Assembly: GCA_028097645.1 (NCBI GenBank)
Contig: JAOHEU010000019.1
Span: 1 to 13,420, forward strand
Source: Candidatus Pelagibacter sp.
GTDB taxonomy: Bacteria > Pseudomonadota > Alphaproteobacteria > Pelagibacterales > Pelagibacteraceae
DNA: 13,420 bases
Direction: 5' to 3'
Positions 7,422 to 13,420 of this stretch are shown piece after piece. Position 1 is the stretch's first letter; the number at the start of each line of letters is the position of its first letter. Both the position numbers and the translations under genes were made by a program. The notes beneath the pieces were generated by a model. That model was not told where the DNA came from, made no database searches, and worked only from the letters and a program-made list of their open reading frames with translations.

Positions 7422-8603
7422 ATGAGTATTCAATACGATGTAATTATAGTTGGAGCAGGAGCTGCAGGCATGATGAGTGCGATTGGAGCTGGAAAGCGTG
7501 GCCGTAAAGTTTTACTCGTTGATCATTATAAAAAAATTGGTGAAAAAATTAGAATTTCTGGTGGGGGAAGATGTAACTTTACTAATATCAACACTAATCC
7601 TAATAAATTTCTTTCACAAAACCCTAAGTTCGTGAGATCTGCGTTAAGTCAATATACTCAAAATGATTTTATTAATTTGATCAATAAGTATGAAATAAAA
7701 TTTCATGAAAAAAAATTAGGACAATTATTTTGTGATCATAGCGCTCAGCAAATTGTTGAGATGTTGCTTAAAGAATGTGAGTTAGCAAACGTTACTATCT
7801 TAAAAGAATTTATTATAAAGAATATTGAAAAAGATAATGATCAATATTTAGTATCAACTGAAACTGAACAATATTTATCAGTGTCGTTGATTGTTGCAAC
7901 GGGTGGATTATCAGTTCCAAAAATTGGTGCCACTTCATTTGGTTATGAAATTGCCAAGAAATTTGATCACAATATAATTGAAACCTTACCGGCATTAGTG
8001 CCTTTAACATTTAATGAAAAGATATTAGAGATTTGTAAAGAGTTAACTGGGCTTTCTGTAGAAGCAATTGTATCTTTTAATAAAGTTTTGTTTCAAGAAG
8101 GAATGTTATTTACACACCGTGGTTTAAGTGGCCCTTCCATATTGCAAATTTCATCTTATTGGAAACAAGGGGATAATATTAAAGTTAATCTCTCACCAAA
8201 ATTAAATGTTTATCAATTATTAGAAGAAAAAAGAAAATTAAATCCAAAATTTGATATTTTAAATATTGTAAGTGAAATTCTACCAAAAAGATTAGCTCAA
8301 ATAATTTGCAGTGAAAATAAAGTAAGTGGAAATATTTCAGAATTATCAAACAAAATATTAAAACAACTTAGTGATAATATAAATTCTTGGTTAATCAATC
8401 CAACAGGATCAGAAGGGTATAGAACTGCAGAAGTTACTTTAGGAGGAGTTGATACTAAAGAATTATCTTCAAAAACAATGATGTCTAATAAACACAATAA
8501 TTTATTCTTTATTGGAGAAGTTGTGGACGTAACTGGACATTTAGGTGGGTATAATTTTCAGTGGGCTTGGTCTTCTGGATATGTTGCTGGCCAATATGCC
8601 TAA
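7422..8603 (+). CDS. FAD-dependent oxidoreductase, BaiN/YhiN (HI0933) family
   Basis: 393 residues, the usual family length. It starts with a Rossmann dinucleotide-binding motif GAGAAG (11-16) ending in the acidic VD (33-34). Then comes the family hallmark ISGGGRCNFTN (45-55), a second flavin-contact ATGG (159-162), RGLSGPSILQISSYW in the middle, and the C-terminal signature TLGGVDTKELSSKTM, then FFIGEVVDVTGHLGGYNFQWAWSSG. It is soluble and cytoplasmic, with no signal peptide. The family is nearly universal in bacteria. One gut member, BaiN, acts in bile-acid dehydroxylation, but a general reaction is not established, so no substrate is assigned here. It begins 15 bases after sulP, in the same apparent transcription unit. 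Confidence 0.93.
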   Translation: MSIQYDVIIVGAGAAGMMSAIGAGKRGRKVLLVDHYKKIGEKIRISGGGRCNFTNINTNPNKFLSQNPKFVRSALSQYTQNDFINLINKYEIKFHEKKLGQLFCDHSAQQIVEMLLKECELANVTILKEFIIKNIEKDNDQYLVSTETEQYLSVSLIVATGGLSVPKIGATSFGYEIAKKFDHNIIETLPALVPLTFNEKILEICKELTGLSVEAIVSFNKVLFQEGMLFTHRGLSGPSILQISSYWKQGDNIKVNLSPKLNVYQLLEEKRKLNPKFDILNIVSEILPKRLAQIICSENKVSGNISELSNKILKQLSDNINSWLINPTGSEGYRTAEVTLGGVDTKELSSKTMMSNKHNNLFFIGEVVDVTGHLGGYNFQWAWSSGYVAGQYA

Positions 8604-8646
8604 ACCAGTTGATCGACATTAATAGTTATTTTTGCTAGTTTTTGAA

Positions 8647-9228
8647 ATGAAAAGTTTTTTTTTCATTATAGTCTTTGCTCTTTCTTTATTTAACGTGAGT
8701 TATGCAAATATTGTTATGCAAGATCTAATCGATGTTTTAGTTCAGACAAATAAGCAAAAAAGTTTTGAAGTTGCTAAAAATTTAAAACAATTAAATCAAA
8801 ATGCAAAAACTTATGACTTTGTAATTCGAAAAGCCAACCTTGATATTGTAGATGCAAAAAATATTGCAGAAGCTCTTAAAAAAATTGACTTAAATAATGG
8901 ACCAAAACTACATACTATTAGCATGAGTTTTAATGATAATTTAAAGGATGAAGGAGTAATTGCAATTCTTAACCAAATTCCAAAAGAAACCTCAGTGATT
9001 GCTTTTGTTGAATGTGGTATTACGGATAAAGCAGGAGAAGCCATTATTAAATGGGCTAAATTAAAAGAGGTTAAAAATTTAAATGGGATTTATATAGAAG
9101 GAAATTCATTCTCAAAAGAAATGGAACAAAAATTTGATCAACTAAGAGCCGATAATCCTAATTTAACTGTGCTTAGTGAATGGGCAAGTGAGAGTTTTAA
9201 AGAAATGGTTAAGAAGAGTTATAATTAA
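8647..9228 (+). CDS. Exported leucine-rich repeat protein, ribonuclease-inhibitor-like
   Basis: 193 residues from ATG 8647, with a signal peptide (hydrophobic 4-15, cleavage near SYA/NI), so it should be periplasmic. After a helical stretch (21-55), about four repeats of 28-29 residues are visible, at about 56-84, 86-114, 115-142 and 143-171. Each has a hydrophobic beta-strand element, an Asn or Cys turn and an amphipathic helix: for example DAKNIAEALKKI, then LHTISMSFNDNLKDEGVIAIL, then ECGITDKAGEAIIKWAKL. The N..L.DEG..AIL pattern and the period match the ribonuclease-inhibitor class of leucine-rich repeats. These are binding scaffolds, so a protein-binding role is likely, with the partner unknown. 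A TTG at 8632 is in frame, but the ATG gives a cleaner signal peptide. The next gene's ATG follows the stop codon directly. Confidence 0.72.
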   Translation: MKSFFFIIVFALSLFNVSYANIVMQDLIDVLVQTNKQKSFEVAKNLKQLNQNAKTYDFVIRKANLDIVDAKNIAEALKKIDLNNGPKLHTISMSFNDNLKDEGVIAILNQIPKETSVIAFVECGITDKAGEAIIKWAKLKEVKNLNGIYIEGNSFSKEMEQKFDQLRADNPNLTVLSEWASESFKEMVKKSYN

Positions 9229-9849
9229 ATGTGTGGAAGATACGTTATAAAAAATCCAGTAACGAAAACTAGCAAATTAGTAAAGTCAGCTATTCAAGTA
9301 GAGGATAATGAGAATTATAATGCTCATCCTTATCAAAAGCTTCCAGTGATTAAAAAATATAAAAATGGAAATACATTGGAAGCTCTTAAATGGGGCTTAA
9401 TTCCAGGGTGGGCTAAGGATAAAGATTTTAAAGCTTTAATTAATGCAAGACTAGAGACCATTGATGAGAAAGTCTCTTTTAAAAAATTAATTAAGAACAA
9501 TAGATGTGTTGCAGTAGCAGATGGTTTTTATGAATGGAAAAGAGAAGAGAAAGAAAAAACTCCACATTATTTTACTAGAAAAGATACGAATCCAATATTC
9601 TTTGCAGGAATTTATGAAGACGATCAATTTTGTTTAATTACAGAAGAGGCTAAAGATAACATTAGTGAAATTCATCACCGGCAACCAGTTATTCTTAATC
9701 AAACAGATATAAATCGATATTTAAATTTAGAATTACAAGGTTCAGCTTTCTTAAAAGAATGTAATAAACCTGATCTTATCTTTCATGAAGTATCAAAAGA
9801 TGTAAACAAACCCACAAACAATAGTGCTTCGTTAATTCAAAAAGTATGA
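9229..9849 (+). CDS. SRAP domain protein (YedK/HMCES family), abasic-site DNA-protein crosslink sensor
   Basis: 206 residues beginning MCGRY, in which Met removal exposes Cys2, the residue that forms the thiazolidine crosslink with abasic sites in single-stranded DNA. Other family residues are present: WGLIPGWAKD (55-64), NARLET with Asn72, GFYEWK with Glu102, FFAGIYE (124-130), and IHHRQPVIL with His149. The length is normal for bacterial YedK-type proteins, and the protein is cytoplasmic. The start is fixed by the need for Cys at position 2. Its ATG follows the stop codon of the upstream gene with no gap, and its own TGA overlaps the next start in an ATGA, so coupled translation of the three genes is likely. 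No SOS-box candidate was identified upstream. Confidence 0.94.
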   Translation: MCGRYVIKNPVTKTSKLVKSAIQVEDNENYNAHPYQKLPVIKKYKNGNTLEALKWGLIPGWAKDKDFKALINARLETIDEKVSFKKLIKNNRCVAVADGFYEWKREEKEKTPHYFTRKDTNPIFFAGIYEDDQFCLITEEAKDNISEIHHRQPVILNQTDINRYLNLELQGSAFLKECNKPDLIFHEVSKDVNKPTNNSASLIQKV

Positions 9850-10181
9850 AAATAATTTTTTTTATATTTTTTTTAAGTCTGTTTACCAATCTTGCAAACG
9901 CAAATGATGAGGATTGGATATTTCTAAGATGTGTTAAAAGCTCTGATAATATTAAGTACTTTGAAGTATCTGTATCAAGAGAAATGATGATTGAGCGGAA
10001 TGGCTATCAATTTACTTTTACCCGTCTTACTCCTTTTTTAATTCAAGCAGAATTAAATGGGTTAGCTAAAATTTCTTTACATCGTCATTTGGGCACTATG
10101 GCTTATACCGTATTAAATTCTGATGGATCTAGCCAATCTAATACAGTATTTCAATGCGATAGTGTTCCAAGATTACTCTAA
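9846..10181 (+). CDS. Small secreted hypothetical protein
   Basis: 111 residues with a clear signal peptide (hydrophobic and Phe-rich residues 3-13, cleavage near NANA/ND), giving a mature periplasmic protein of roughly 92 residues. The mature part alternates polar and hydrophobic residues (YFEVSVSR, YQFTFTRL, TMAYTVLNSDG), suggesting a beta-rich fold. It has two cysteines, Cys29 and Cys104, at opposite ends, well placed for one disulfide. I do not recognise the family. The start ATG overlaps the stop of the SRAP gene (ATGA), so translation is probably coupled although the SRAP product is cytoplasmic. The next gene starts three bases after its stop. The signal peptide and tight packing support a real gene. 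Confidence 0.72.
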   Translation: MKIIFFIFFLSLFTNLANANDEDWIFLRCVKSSDNIKYFEVSVSREMMIERNGYQFTFTRLTPFLIQAELNGLAKISLHRHLGTMAYTVLNSDGSSQSNTVFQCDSVPRLL

Positions 10182-10184
10182 TTA

Positions 10185-11531
10185 ATGAATAATATTTATC
10201 ACCCAGATATTTATCAATTTGATAACCCAGTAAGTAGTTATTGGGAGGTTACCTCAAGTGAAAATTTACAAATAGACAAACTTAAAAAAGATATTAATTC
10301 AGAAATTGTAGTAATAGGTGGTGGTTATACAGGCTTATTATGTGCAATTAATTTAATCGAAAACCATAATTTAGATGTCATTTTAGTTGAAGCTGGAAAA
10401 ATAGGCTGGGGTGCTTCATCTAGGAATGCTGGTTTTAATTGCTTACCTCCGAGCAAAATGTCTTTTAAAAAAATGCAATCTATTTATGGAATGGAGGAGA
10501 CAAAAAAGTTTTTTAGAAATTCTGTTGAAGGCTCAAACCACACCAGAGATATTATTAAAGAATATAATATCGATTGTGATGTGACAGGAGACAGTAATTT
10601 TGTTGTTGCTCATCATAAAAATAAATTTGAGCAAATTAAAGAACAAGCTGAAGTTTATAAATCTGAGTTTGGAATTGAAACTGAAATTTATTCAAAAGAA
10701 GAATTCAATGAAATTGGACATAGAGGAACTGAACAATTTGGAGCTTTTTCCTATAAACCAGGCTTTGCAATCAATCCTCTCAAATTTGTTAATGGGATTG
10801 CAAAATATGCTTTATCAAAAAAATTAAAAATATTTCAACACACTAAAGTCGATAAAATAGATAAAGAAAATGGCTCTTATGCTTTAAGAACCAAAGAGGG
10901 ATCTATTCGATCTAAAAAAATAGTAGTTGCAACGAACGGCTTTTATCAAGAAGGCTTAATTCCTCAAATGGATGGAAGAGTATTACCAGTTATCTCAAAT
11001 ATAATTGTAACCAGAAAACTAAATGAGGATGAATTGAATGCTCATAACTTTAAAACATTTTCACCGATTGCTAACACTAAAAATCTTTTATATTATTATC
11101 GAAAGCTATCCGATAATCGAATTTTATTTGGAACTAGAGGAGATTTAACTGGAAGTGATCAGTCAAATTTAGCAATGTCCGTAAAGATGGAAAAGTTTTT
11201 AAAAGATATTTTTCCAAAGTGGTCTAATGTTACAATTGATTATAACTGGAGAGGATTAATTGCTTTATCTCAAAAATTAACTCCCTCCATTGGTAAAATT
11301 GATAATGAAGAAATTTATTATGGATTTGGCTATAACGGAGTAGGAGTGAGTGCGGCTCCTTGGACTGGAAAACAGTTATCTAAATTAGTGTTTTCATCCA
11401 ATAGCAAAGAACTTGATATCTCAAAAATATATAAAGGATTACCTAAAAAGTTTATTTTTCCTCAATTAAGGACATTTTATTTTAGATTAGCTGTGTGGTT
11501 TTATGCAATTAAAGATAAACTAAACATCTGA
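10185..11531 (+). CDS. FAD-dependent amine/amino-acid oxidase, DAO family (OrdL/PuuB-like)
   Basis: 448 residues. The opening PVSSYWEVTS (15-24), then IVVIGGGYTG (41-50) with the FAD-binding GGGYTG and the acidic VEA (68-70), then GWGASSRNAGF (74-84), follow the pattern of OrdL and gamma-glutamylputrescine oxidase (PuuB). Further flavin contacts are VVATNGFY in the middle and YYGFGYNGVGVSAAPWTGK near the end. The C-terminal FPQLRTFYFRLAVWFYAIKDKL-like tail is also usual for this branch. Members oxidise secondary amines or amino acids and release an aldehyde or keto product. The specific substrate cannot be read from the sequence, and no polyamine or betaine pathway partner is adjacent. The protein is cytoplasmic with no signal peptide. 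Confidence 0.88.
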   Translation: MNNIYHPDIYQFDNPVSSYWEVTSSENLQIDKLKKDINSEIVVIGGGYTGLLCAINLIENHNLDVILVEAGKIGWGASSRNAGFNCLPPSKMSFKKMQSIYGMEETKKFFRNSVEGSNHTRDIIKEYNIDCDVTGDSNFVVAHHKNKFEQIKEQAEVYKSEFGIETEIYSKEEFNEIGHRGTEQFGAFSYKPGFAINPLKFVNGIAKYALSKKLKIFQHTKVDKIDKENGSYALRTKEGSIRSKKIVVATNGFYQEGLIPQMDGRVLPVISNIIVTRKLNEDELNAHNFKTFSPIANTKNLLYYYRKLSDNRILFGTRGDLTGSDQSNLAMSVKMEKFLKDIFPKWSNVTIDYNWRGLIALSQKLTPSIGKIDNEEIYYGFGYNGVGVSAAPWTGKQLSKLVFSSNSKELDISKIYKGLPKKFIFPQLRTFYFRLAVWFYAIKDKLNI

Positions 11532-11573
11532 TATATTAATAGAAATTACTTAAGAAAAAGAATTAAAATAAAC

Positions 11574-11578
11574 AGGAG
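11574..11578 (+). promoter_or_regulatory. Shine-Dalgarno site of the YtoQ-family gene
   Basis: AGGAG lies five bases upstream of the ATG at 11584. Most plus-strand genes in this window have no recognisable ribosome site, so this one stands out and supports the start chosen. Confidence 0.75.
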
Positions 11579-11583
11579 AATAA

Positions 11584-12033
11584 ATGTTAAAAGTATATTT
11601 AGCGGGTGAAATTCACACTAATTGGCGTGAAGAAATAATTGAAAATTGTAAAAAAGAAAATTTAGATATTCAATTTTCATCTCCTGTAACCGATCACGCA
11701 TCCTCAGATGATTGTGGGGTTGAAATATTAGGCCCAGAAGAGAAAAATTTTTGGAAAGATAGAAAAGGCGCAAATATCAATTCAATTAGAACAAAAAAGT
11801 CTATTAAAGATAGTGATGTCGTTATTGTTAAATTTGGTGAAAAATACAAGCAGTGGAATGCGGCTTTCGATGCAGGATATGCATCTGCATTAAATAAATC
11901 ACTTATTGTTATACAAAATGAAGATCATCAACATGCATTAAAGGAAATAGATGCTGCAGCATCAGCTGTTGCATCAGACCAAATGCAAGTGGTTAGAATA
12001 TTGAAATATGTTTTAGAGGGAACTTTAAAATAG
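11584..12033 (+). CDS. ytoQ: YtoQ family protein
   Basis: 149 residues, full family length. It shows the pattern VYLAGEIHTNWREEI (4-18), SSPVTDHASSDDCG (32-45), FWKDRKGANINSIRT (56-70), SDVVIVKFGEKYKQWNAAFDAGYA (77-100) and a final EIDAAASAVA (121-130). The layout resembles the nucleoside 2-deoxyribosyltransferase-like fold (a strand followed by a ligand-binding AGE loop, then an acidic D.GYA helix), so nucleotide or nucleoside binding is plausible. The biochemical function of YtoQ is not established. It is cytoplasmic. A strong ribosome site and a 52-base upstream gap suggest it may start its own transcript rather than rely on read-through from the oxidase gene. Confidence 0.88.
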   Translation: MLKVYLAGEIHTNWREEIIENCKKENLDIQFSSPVTDHASSDDCGVEILGPEEKNFWKDRKGANINSIRTKKSIKDSDVVIVKFGEKYKQWNAAFDAGYASALNKSLIVIQNEDHQHALKEIDAAASAVASDQMQVVRILKYVLEGTLK

Positions 12034-12054
12034 TTTAAATTATATAAAACAAAC

Positions 12055-12165
12055 ATGATTGAATTGATTGATCTATTTTTTAATCAATATTTAAGAATAT
12101 TTGTAGGAGTTGTTCTAGTAGGTCTTATTCTGTTTTCTTTATATTTTAAGTTTAAGGGTAAATAA
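12055..12165 (+). CDS. Putative 36-residue single-span membrane protein
   Basis: An ATG at 12055 opens a 36-codon frame ending in TAA at 12163-12165. The product starts MIELIDLFFNQYLRIF, continues through a hydrophobic Val/Leu/Gly stretch (about residues 15-31, VGVVLVGLILFSLYF) and ends KFKGK. It is one membrane span with a basic cytoplasmic-type tail. It fills an otherwise gene-free 196-base gap between ytoQ and the DUF1330 gene. There is no obvious Shine-Dalgarno site, but neither do most neighbours have one. I do not recognise a family. Chance is possible at this length in AT-rich DNA; the well-formed span plus basic tail is what supports it. Confidence 0.4.
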   Translation: MIELIDLFFNQYLRIFVGVVLVGLILFSLYFKFKGK

Positions 12166-12217
12166 TTTTTTTAAAGCAATTAGACTCTCTGTTCAGGATT
12201 TGTTACATTAAAATATA

Positions 12218-12223
12218 AAGGAG
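12218..12223 (+). promoter_or_regulatory. Shine-Dalgarno site of the DUF1330 gene
   Basis: AAGGAG lies six bases upstream of the ATG at 12230. It is the strongest ribosome site in the window and implies efficient initiation for this small gene. Confidence 0.8.
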
Positions 12224-12229
12224 AAAATT

Positions 12230-12517
12230 ATGAGCAAAGGATATTTAATAGCACATCTTAAAGAACATGATCAAGAAGGTATGGACAAGTTTAAACAAAT
12301 GGCTGGCCCAACTATTGGAGAGCATGGTGGCAAAGTTCTTGTTCGTGAACCTAGTCCTGATGTAAGAGAAGGTGATAATTTAGGTACTGCTGTAGTAATT
12401 GAATTTGAAAGTATTGATGCTGCTCGAAAATTCTATGAATCAGAAAAATACCAAGCGGCTAAGGCGGTAAGAGAATTAGCGTCCAAAGCTCATCTAGTTT
12501 TAGTTGAAGGGGTTTAA
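12230..12517 (+). CDS. DUF1330 family protein (dimeric alpha-beta barrel fold)
   Basis: 95 residues, the standard length. The family pattern is clear: KGYLIAHLKEHDQEGMDKF (3-21), a Gly-rich HGGKVLVRE segment (32-40), AVVIEFESIDAARKFYESEKYQAAKAVRELAS (about 54-85) and the closing strand HLVLVEGV. DUF1330 proteins adopt a ferredoxin-like dimeric alpha-beta barrel fold; their function is not known. It is cytoplasmic. It sits 24 bases upstream of rseP and has the best ribosome site in the window, suggesting a higher expression level than its neighbours. Confidence 0.92.
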   Translation: MSKGYLIAHLKEHDQEGMDKFKQMAGPTIGEHGGKVLVREPSPDVREGDNLGTAVVIEFESIDAARKFYESEKYQAAKAVRELASKAHLVLVEGV

Positions 12518-12541
12518 AATCAACCAATTAAAATATAGATT

Positions 12542-13210
12542 ATGCTTACATATATAATTCCATTTATAATCTTGATTTTAGTTGTGGTATTCATTCATGA
12601 GTATGGTCATTATTATTTTGCAAGAAAATATGGGGTAGGGGTTACTGATTTTTCAATCGGTTTTGGTCAAGAAATATTTGGTTGGAATGACAAGCATGGA
12701 ACCAGATGGAAAATATGTTGGATTCCACTTGGTGGATATGTCAAATTTTTTGGAGATCGTAATGTTTTTTCTCAAGCAGATCATGAAAAAATATTAAAAC
12801 AATACAATGAAGAAGATCAAGAAAAGTTATTTGTCATAAAGCCATTATATCAAAGAGCTTTAATTGTATTTGGTGGACCTTTAGCTAACTTTTTATTAGC
12901 GATAGCAATATTCTTTTGTATTTATACCTTTGTTGGTAAAGATTTTACTCCTGCGGTTATCAATGAAGTTCAAAAAGATAGTCCTGCAATGATTGGTGGG
13001 CTTAAAGATAATGATATTATTTTAGAAATCGATGGCAACAAAGTTGAAAGCATCATGGATGTCTCAAAATATATAACAACTTCAACAGGGGATGTTATTG
13101 ATTTTAAAGTTGAGCGATTTGATCAAGAGTATTTGCTTAAAATTAAACCAAATATAGTTTTAAGTGAAACATTAGATATTTTTATTTCAGAATGGACAAT
13201 ATTTAATTGA
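12542..13210 (+). CDS. rseP: Site-2 zinc metalloprotease RseP, 3'-truncated at a junction
   Basis: This frame encodes 222 residues where RseP usually has about 360-450. The first membrane span (3-20) carries the zinc-binding HEYGH (His19, Glu20, His23). GGYVKFFGD (64-72) and GGPLANF (111-117) follow, then a second span (about 106-130) and a PDZ domain (about 135-202, with SPAMIGGLKDNDIILEIDG). Family similarity stops after PNIVLSET (203-210). The last 12 residues and the stop do not fit the family, and the expected C-terminal span with the zinc ligand motif NxxPxxxLDG is missing, so this product could not be an active protease. RseP cleaves anti-sigma factors and remnant signal peptides in the inner membrane. 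The truncation coincides with a switch to an unrelated minus-strand reading frame. Confidence 0.9.
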   Translation: MLTYIIPFIILILVVVFIHEYGHYYFARKYGVGVTDFSIGFGQEIFGWNDKHGTRWKICWIPLGGYVKFFGDRNVFSQADHEKILKQYNEEDQEKLFVIKPLYQRALIVFGGPLANFLLAIAIFFCIYTFVGKDFTPAVINEVQKDSPAMIGGLKDNDIILEIDGNKVESIMDVSKYITTSTGDVIDFKVERFDQEYLLKIKPNIVLSETLDIFISEWTIFN

Positions 13211-13419
13211 TCCTCTGAATTCCCATTACTAAACGTGGAGTTAGATATTTCAAATCTACCACCATATCCATTTATTGAACCTGTATACCTTTTTAGAGGT
13301 GTAGAAGGTTGGGTCAAATCATGAAATTTTACATAATTTATTTTTGATACTGAATTTAATTTATTAATTATTATTATACTGCCTGCACTTCCAGATATTG
13401 AAACAGGATTATATTCCTG
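13123..13419 (-). CDS. Partial right-handed beta-helix protein, CotH-associated type
   Basis: Read on the minus strand, the frame is open from the window edge (13419) to a stop at 13123. The first 85 or so residues look like genuine protein: GSIIIINKLNSVSKINYVKF, then YTGSINGYGGRFEISNSTFS, then SEDQLNIVHSEIKISNVS. The spacing of strand, turn and the SED-LNI--S motif matches the parallel beta-helix segment accompanying CotH-kinase domains in bacterial surface or secreted proteins, where this motif is normally followed by a second, Asp-rich SDAFD-like turn. That continuation is missing: from about 13165 downwards the frame is antisense to rseP. Both ends are therefore incomplete, the 5' end by the window and the 3' end by the junction. 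No start codon or signal peptide is visible. Confidence 0.62.
   Translation of the reverse strand, partial: QEYNPVSISGSAGSIIIINKLNSVSKINYVKFHDLTQPSTPLKRYTGSINGYGGRFEISNSTFSNGNSEDQLNIVHSEIKISNVSLKTIFGLILSKYS
13160..13190. other. Inverted junction between rseP and an unrelated gene fragment
   Basis: On the plus strand RseP similarity ends within this interval. On the minus strand beta-helix similarity ends within the same interval, coming from the other side. The two coding sequences face each other and are both cut. The AT-rich sequence here (GATATTTTT and its neighbours) reads acceptably in both proteins, so the precise breakpoint is blurred by possible microhomology. No inverted repeat, direct repeat or transposase is visible at the site. 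A real inversion or insertion, a misassembly, or a whole-genome-amplification chimera would all look like this. Confidence 0.65.
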
Positions 13420-13420
13420 A

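Noticed and set aside
10600..10827. Plus-strand frame inside the FAD oxidase gene
   Set aside because: An out-of-frame shadow rich in Leu, Lys and Asn, wholly within a conserved gene.
12166..12217. Promoter or structured RNA leader before the DUF1330 gene
   Set aside because: Weak -35/-10-like hexamers can be picked out, but none has good spacing, and no stable hairpin was seen by eye.
12542..13210. rseP as a naturally short, complete family member
   Set aside because: The last residues do not match the family, the second zinc-ligand motif is absent, and a different minus-strand coding sequence begins at the same point.

Overview
The window is very AT-rich and densely coded. There is no gene-free stretch above 300 bases, and most neighbouring genes are separated by 0-50 bases or overlap. 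Together with an alphaproteobacterial-type tetratricopeptide protein, several periplasmic-export signals and weak or absent Shine-Dalgarno sites, this suggests a streamlined marine alphaproteobacterium, most likely of the SAR11/Pelagibacterales kind. That placement is an inference from composition and gene content, not a phylogeny. No rRNA, tRNA, CRISPR array, insertion sequence or convincing terminator was seen.

Layout. Bases 1-837 hold a divergent redox pair: a cytochrome b561 (minus strand, cut by the left edge) and a class II cytochrome c (cytochrome c'-like). Their start codons lie back to back at 370-375. A hypothetical coiled-coil protein follows (867-1391) and converges, with a 14-base overlap, on a minus-strand ABC exporter: FtsX-type permease plus ATPase, as in YbbP/YbbA. 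The ATPase gene is divergent from a plus-strand GDSL esterase/lysophospholipase (TesA-type), again with overlapping start codons. ybbA-ybbP-tesA is a familiar neighbourhood linked to envelope lipids.

From 4563 to about 13180 everything is on the plus strand: tesA; a periplasmic TPR protein; a SulP anion transporter with a STAS domain; a BaiN/YhiN-type flavoprotein; a periplasmic ribonuclease-inhibitor-like leucine-rich repeat protein; an SRAP (YedK/HMCES) DNA-protein crosslink protein translationally coupled to a small secreted protein; an OrdL/PuuB-type FAD amine oxidase; a YtoQ-family protein; a 36-residue single-span membrane peptide; a DUF1330 protein; and the 5' part of rseP (site-2 protease).

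The right end is anomalous. rseP is intact through its first HExxH motif and a PDZ domain, then loses similarity to the family near 13160-13190. From there to the window end the open frame belongs to the opposite strand and encodes part of a right-handed beta-helix of the kind found in CotH-kinase-associated surface proteins. This is an inverted junction: either a real rearrangement or an assembly or amplification chimera. Most of the rest looks like ordinary housekeeping content. The points most worth a second look are this junction, the periplasmic LRR protein, the two start-codon-to-start-codon divergent pairs and the unannotated mini membrane protein.
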